Positions 8,001-8,297 of a stretch of DNA of 8,297 nt are shown in pieces (position 1 is the stretch's first letter; each line of letters begins with the position of its first letter). The DNA lies in NCBI GenBank assembly GCA_017999075.1, contig JAGOBX010000139.1, forward strand, positions 1 through 8,297, in the 5' to 3' direction. The notes beneath the pieces were generated by a model. The model was not told the origin of the DNA, did no database searches, and was given only the letters and a program-made list of their open reading frames with translations. Both the position numbers and the translations under genes were made by a program. Source of the stretch: Candidatus Babelota bacterium. GTDB lineage: Bacteria; JAGOBX01.

Positions 8001-8297
8001 TGTCAAATCAAATTTGTAATTTATAATTGATAATTTCAGATTATCATTTACGGATTCCTGATTATTATTTTCAGAAATATCTTCGTAATCAAAATAATTT
8101 TCAATTTTCAATTTTTCATTTTCAATTATTCTTTGTTTCGGTTCGCCGTTAATTATTATAAATATTGTCCGCAATATTTCGTGACGCTCGACTAATTCAT
8201 ATATAGATATTCTGAAATATTCTATATTTAAATTTCCTTCAATTTCAAGAGCCGCAGGCATATTATATGCGTTTTTCTGTTCTTCAAATTGCGACAA
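5079..8297 (-). CDS. Nonribosomal peptide synthetase A: C-A(Phe-like)-PCP, N-terminal part cut by the window edge
   Basis: An open frame of 1072 codons enters from the right edge and stops at TAA (5081-5079). The TTG at the edge is not the true start: the first residues, SQFEEQ and YNMPAALEI, lie just inside a condensation domain whose C1 motif is outside. That domain (1-430) has MHHIISDGWS with catalytic H124, and RDTSRSPVFDV. The adenylation domain (about 455-965) has YTSGSTGNPKG (598-608), NAYGPTE, YRTGD, GRIDDQVKIRG and NGKIDKKNLP (K956). The pocket aligned to GrsA is D644 A645 Y648 T687 I708 A710 A731 V739 C740 K956, differing from the Phe code at two positions (W to Y, I to V). Phe is likeliest; Tyr or Trp is possible. 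Residues 885-922 carry about 33 extra residues between A8 and A9. The carrier domain has GGHSL with Ser1013. The protein ends with a 19-residue charged tail and lacks epimerase or thioesterase domains. The radical SAM gene starts 36 bases downstream. The C domain closely resembles that of NRPS B, suggesting duplication. Confidence 0.96.
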   Translation of the reverse strand: MSQFEEQKNAYNMPAALEIEGNLNIEYFRISIYELVERHEILRTIFIIINGEPKQRIIENEKLKIENYFDYEDISENNNQESVNDNLKLSIINYKFDLTSLPLMKIKLIKICEQKFLLLFNMHHIISDGWSMNILIKDIMEFYNSKIEKRETNLKKLNIQYKDYALWQNELLDSEKIDKAREYWLEKFSGEIPVLEMPSDEQRPPVQTFRGNTFEGILTKDISDKIRKLCLKHNSSLFMFLTSAVKILLHRYTGAGDIIIGSPIAGRIHPDLANQIGFYVNTLALRDSITGEMMFKEFLDKVRETALEAYQNEIYPFDKLVETLNLKRDTSRSPVFDVMVVLQNNDETEIKLSGAKIKHKHVESNISKFDMTFNFAETSNNEITMAIEYNLDIYSESRINRLFAHFIELVKDVTSDDSKKISEINILPEEEKNKLIYQFNATEIDYPKNKTITQLFEEQVGKIPENAAVVFDDKKYTYYELNEDSNYIAGYLIKEKNIKAEEIIVVEMERSYFWIAAILGIMKAGGVYLPLVSGYPAERKKHILNESRAKFILIDKNSKIDKIESEENEYISIEDILSYKIISKIYNNNPLSLAYILYTSGSTGNPKGVMICHSGFVNMILYQIKAVNIQQNMRLLQISSNMFDASIYEIFISLLGGASLYIVPEQTKLNILSFENYIAENNITGGTFTPSFLSLCNKEIIRKLDFIITAGESANVNDLEYYKNYCNCYNAYGPTEISVCATIFKLKKDYKLKNNVPIGSPISNLKIYILNGQALSPINISGEICIAGPGLARGYLSNEKLTAEKFIEWNGNRIYRTGDIGRWNENGEIEFLGRIDDQVKIRGLRIELGEIESVLSKHSAIKENVVIAKKIRGEENELIAYYTLKNYELENNRIEKLAGNENRNDFKDSRTSINKSGNLKLAVGEIREFLGKFLPAYMIPAYFVELDKMPLNQNGKIDKKNLPMPLKSSLITEKEYKAPETETEKVVMQIWSEVLKIEKISVFENFFEIGGHSLKAVQVSTRIKKDLKIDIGIKEIFQYQTIKELAEYICLSKEILNSDEIKREDLNNAIDL
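5082..5138 (-). other. C-terminal tail of NRPS A, candidate docking peptide
   Basis: Nineteen residues (1054-1072) follow the last helix of the carrier domain. They are charged and partly hydrophobic, ending in KREDLNNAIDL. Partners of TubC-type docking domains usually bind through a short linear motif at this place. Pairing with the NRPS B docking domain is inferred from gene order and from the absence of another receptor or release domain; no diagnostic motif is certain. Confidence 0.45.
5532..5645 (-). other. Extra segment of about 33 residues inside the NRPS A adenylation domain, between motifs A8 and A9
   Basis: After ELIAYYTL (877-884), NRPS A has 38 residues before VGEIREFLGKFLP. NRPS B has only five (DARID) between AYYTS and INELRKF, which is the usual length. 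The segment (885-922) is hydrophilic, Asn/Lys/Glu-rich and without recognisable motifs. It is far too short to be the methyltransferase that interrupts some adenylation domains at this place. The frame is kept and all later motifs are intact, so the domain is probably active and this is a surface loop. Confidence 0.75.
8008..8035. repeat. Degenerate AATT-phased heptad array inside the NRPS A condensation domain
   Basis: Read on the minus strand, four consecutive heptads begin with AATT: AATTATC, AATTATA, AATTACA and AATTTGA. They encode part of SIINYKFDL, which aligns with SIINSQFNL encoded by the repeat in NRPS B. The array is therefore at the homologous position and probably shares its ancestry, but has drifted. 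In so AT-rich a region some of this could be chance. Confidence 0.6.

Noticed and set aside
8295-8297. TTG at the right edge as the start codon of NRPS A
   Set aside because: It falls inside the condensation domain, just after where the C1 motif should be; NRPS B has the same LSQFE sequence well inside its protein. The gene continues beyond the window.

Overview
The window is a stretch of an AT-rich bacterial genome (about 30% G+C by eye) filled almost wall to wall by three genes on the minus strand. They read right to left as one operon: a nonribosomal peptide synthetase (NRPS) gene whose start lies beyond the right edge, a complete cobalamin-binding radical SAM gene, and a second NRPS gene whose end lies beyond the left edge. 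The plus strand carries no convincing gene. There is no intergenic stretch over 300 bases; the only gap is 36 bases. No promoter, terminator, RNA gene, mobile element or CRISPR array is visible. The base composition and the radical SAM enzyme would fit an anaerobe, but I cannot name the organism from this sequence.

Right part (5079-8297): NRPS 'A', one C-A-PCP module with the first residues of its condensation domain cut off. By alignment to GrsA its adenylation pocket reads D-A-Y-T-I-A-A-V-C-K, close to the phenylalanine signature D-A-W-T-I-A-A-I-C-K, so an aromatic residue, most likely Phe, is predicted. The protein ends shortly after its carrier domain with a short charged tail and has no thioesterase, so the chain must pass to another protein.

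Middle (3300-5042): a 580-residue B12-binding radical SAM enzyme. Its stop codon overlaps the start of the next NRPS gene by four bases (ATGA), so it is built into the operon.

Left part (1-3303): NRPS 'B'. It opens with a TubC-like N-terminal docking domain followed by C-A-PCP, and is still open after 1101 codons. Its pocket reads D-F-W-N-I-G-M-V-H-K, the textbook threonine signature.

Inferred working model: a peptidyl chain ending in an aromatic residue is handed from NRPS A to NRPS B through a tail/docking-domain contact and extended with Thr. The radical SAM enzyme probably modifies the residue, the carrier-bound chain or the released peptide, for example by C-methylation. Secondary observations are AATT-phased heptad repeats at the same site in both condensation domains, and a 33-residue extra segment inside one adenylation domain.
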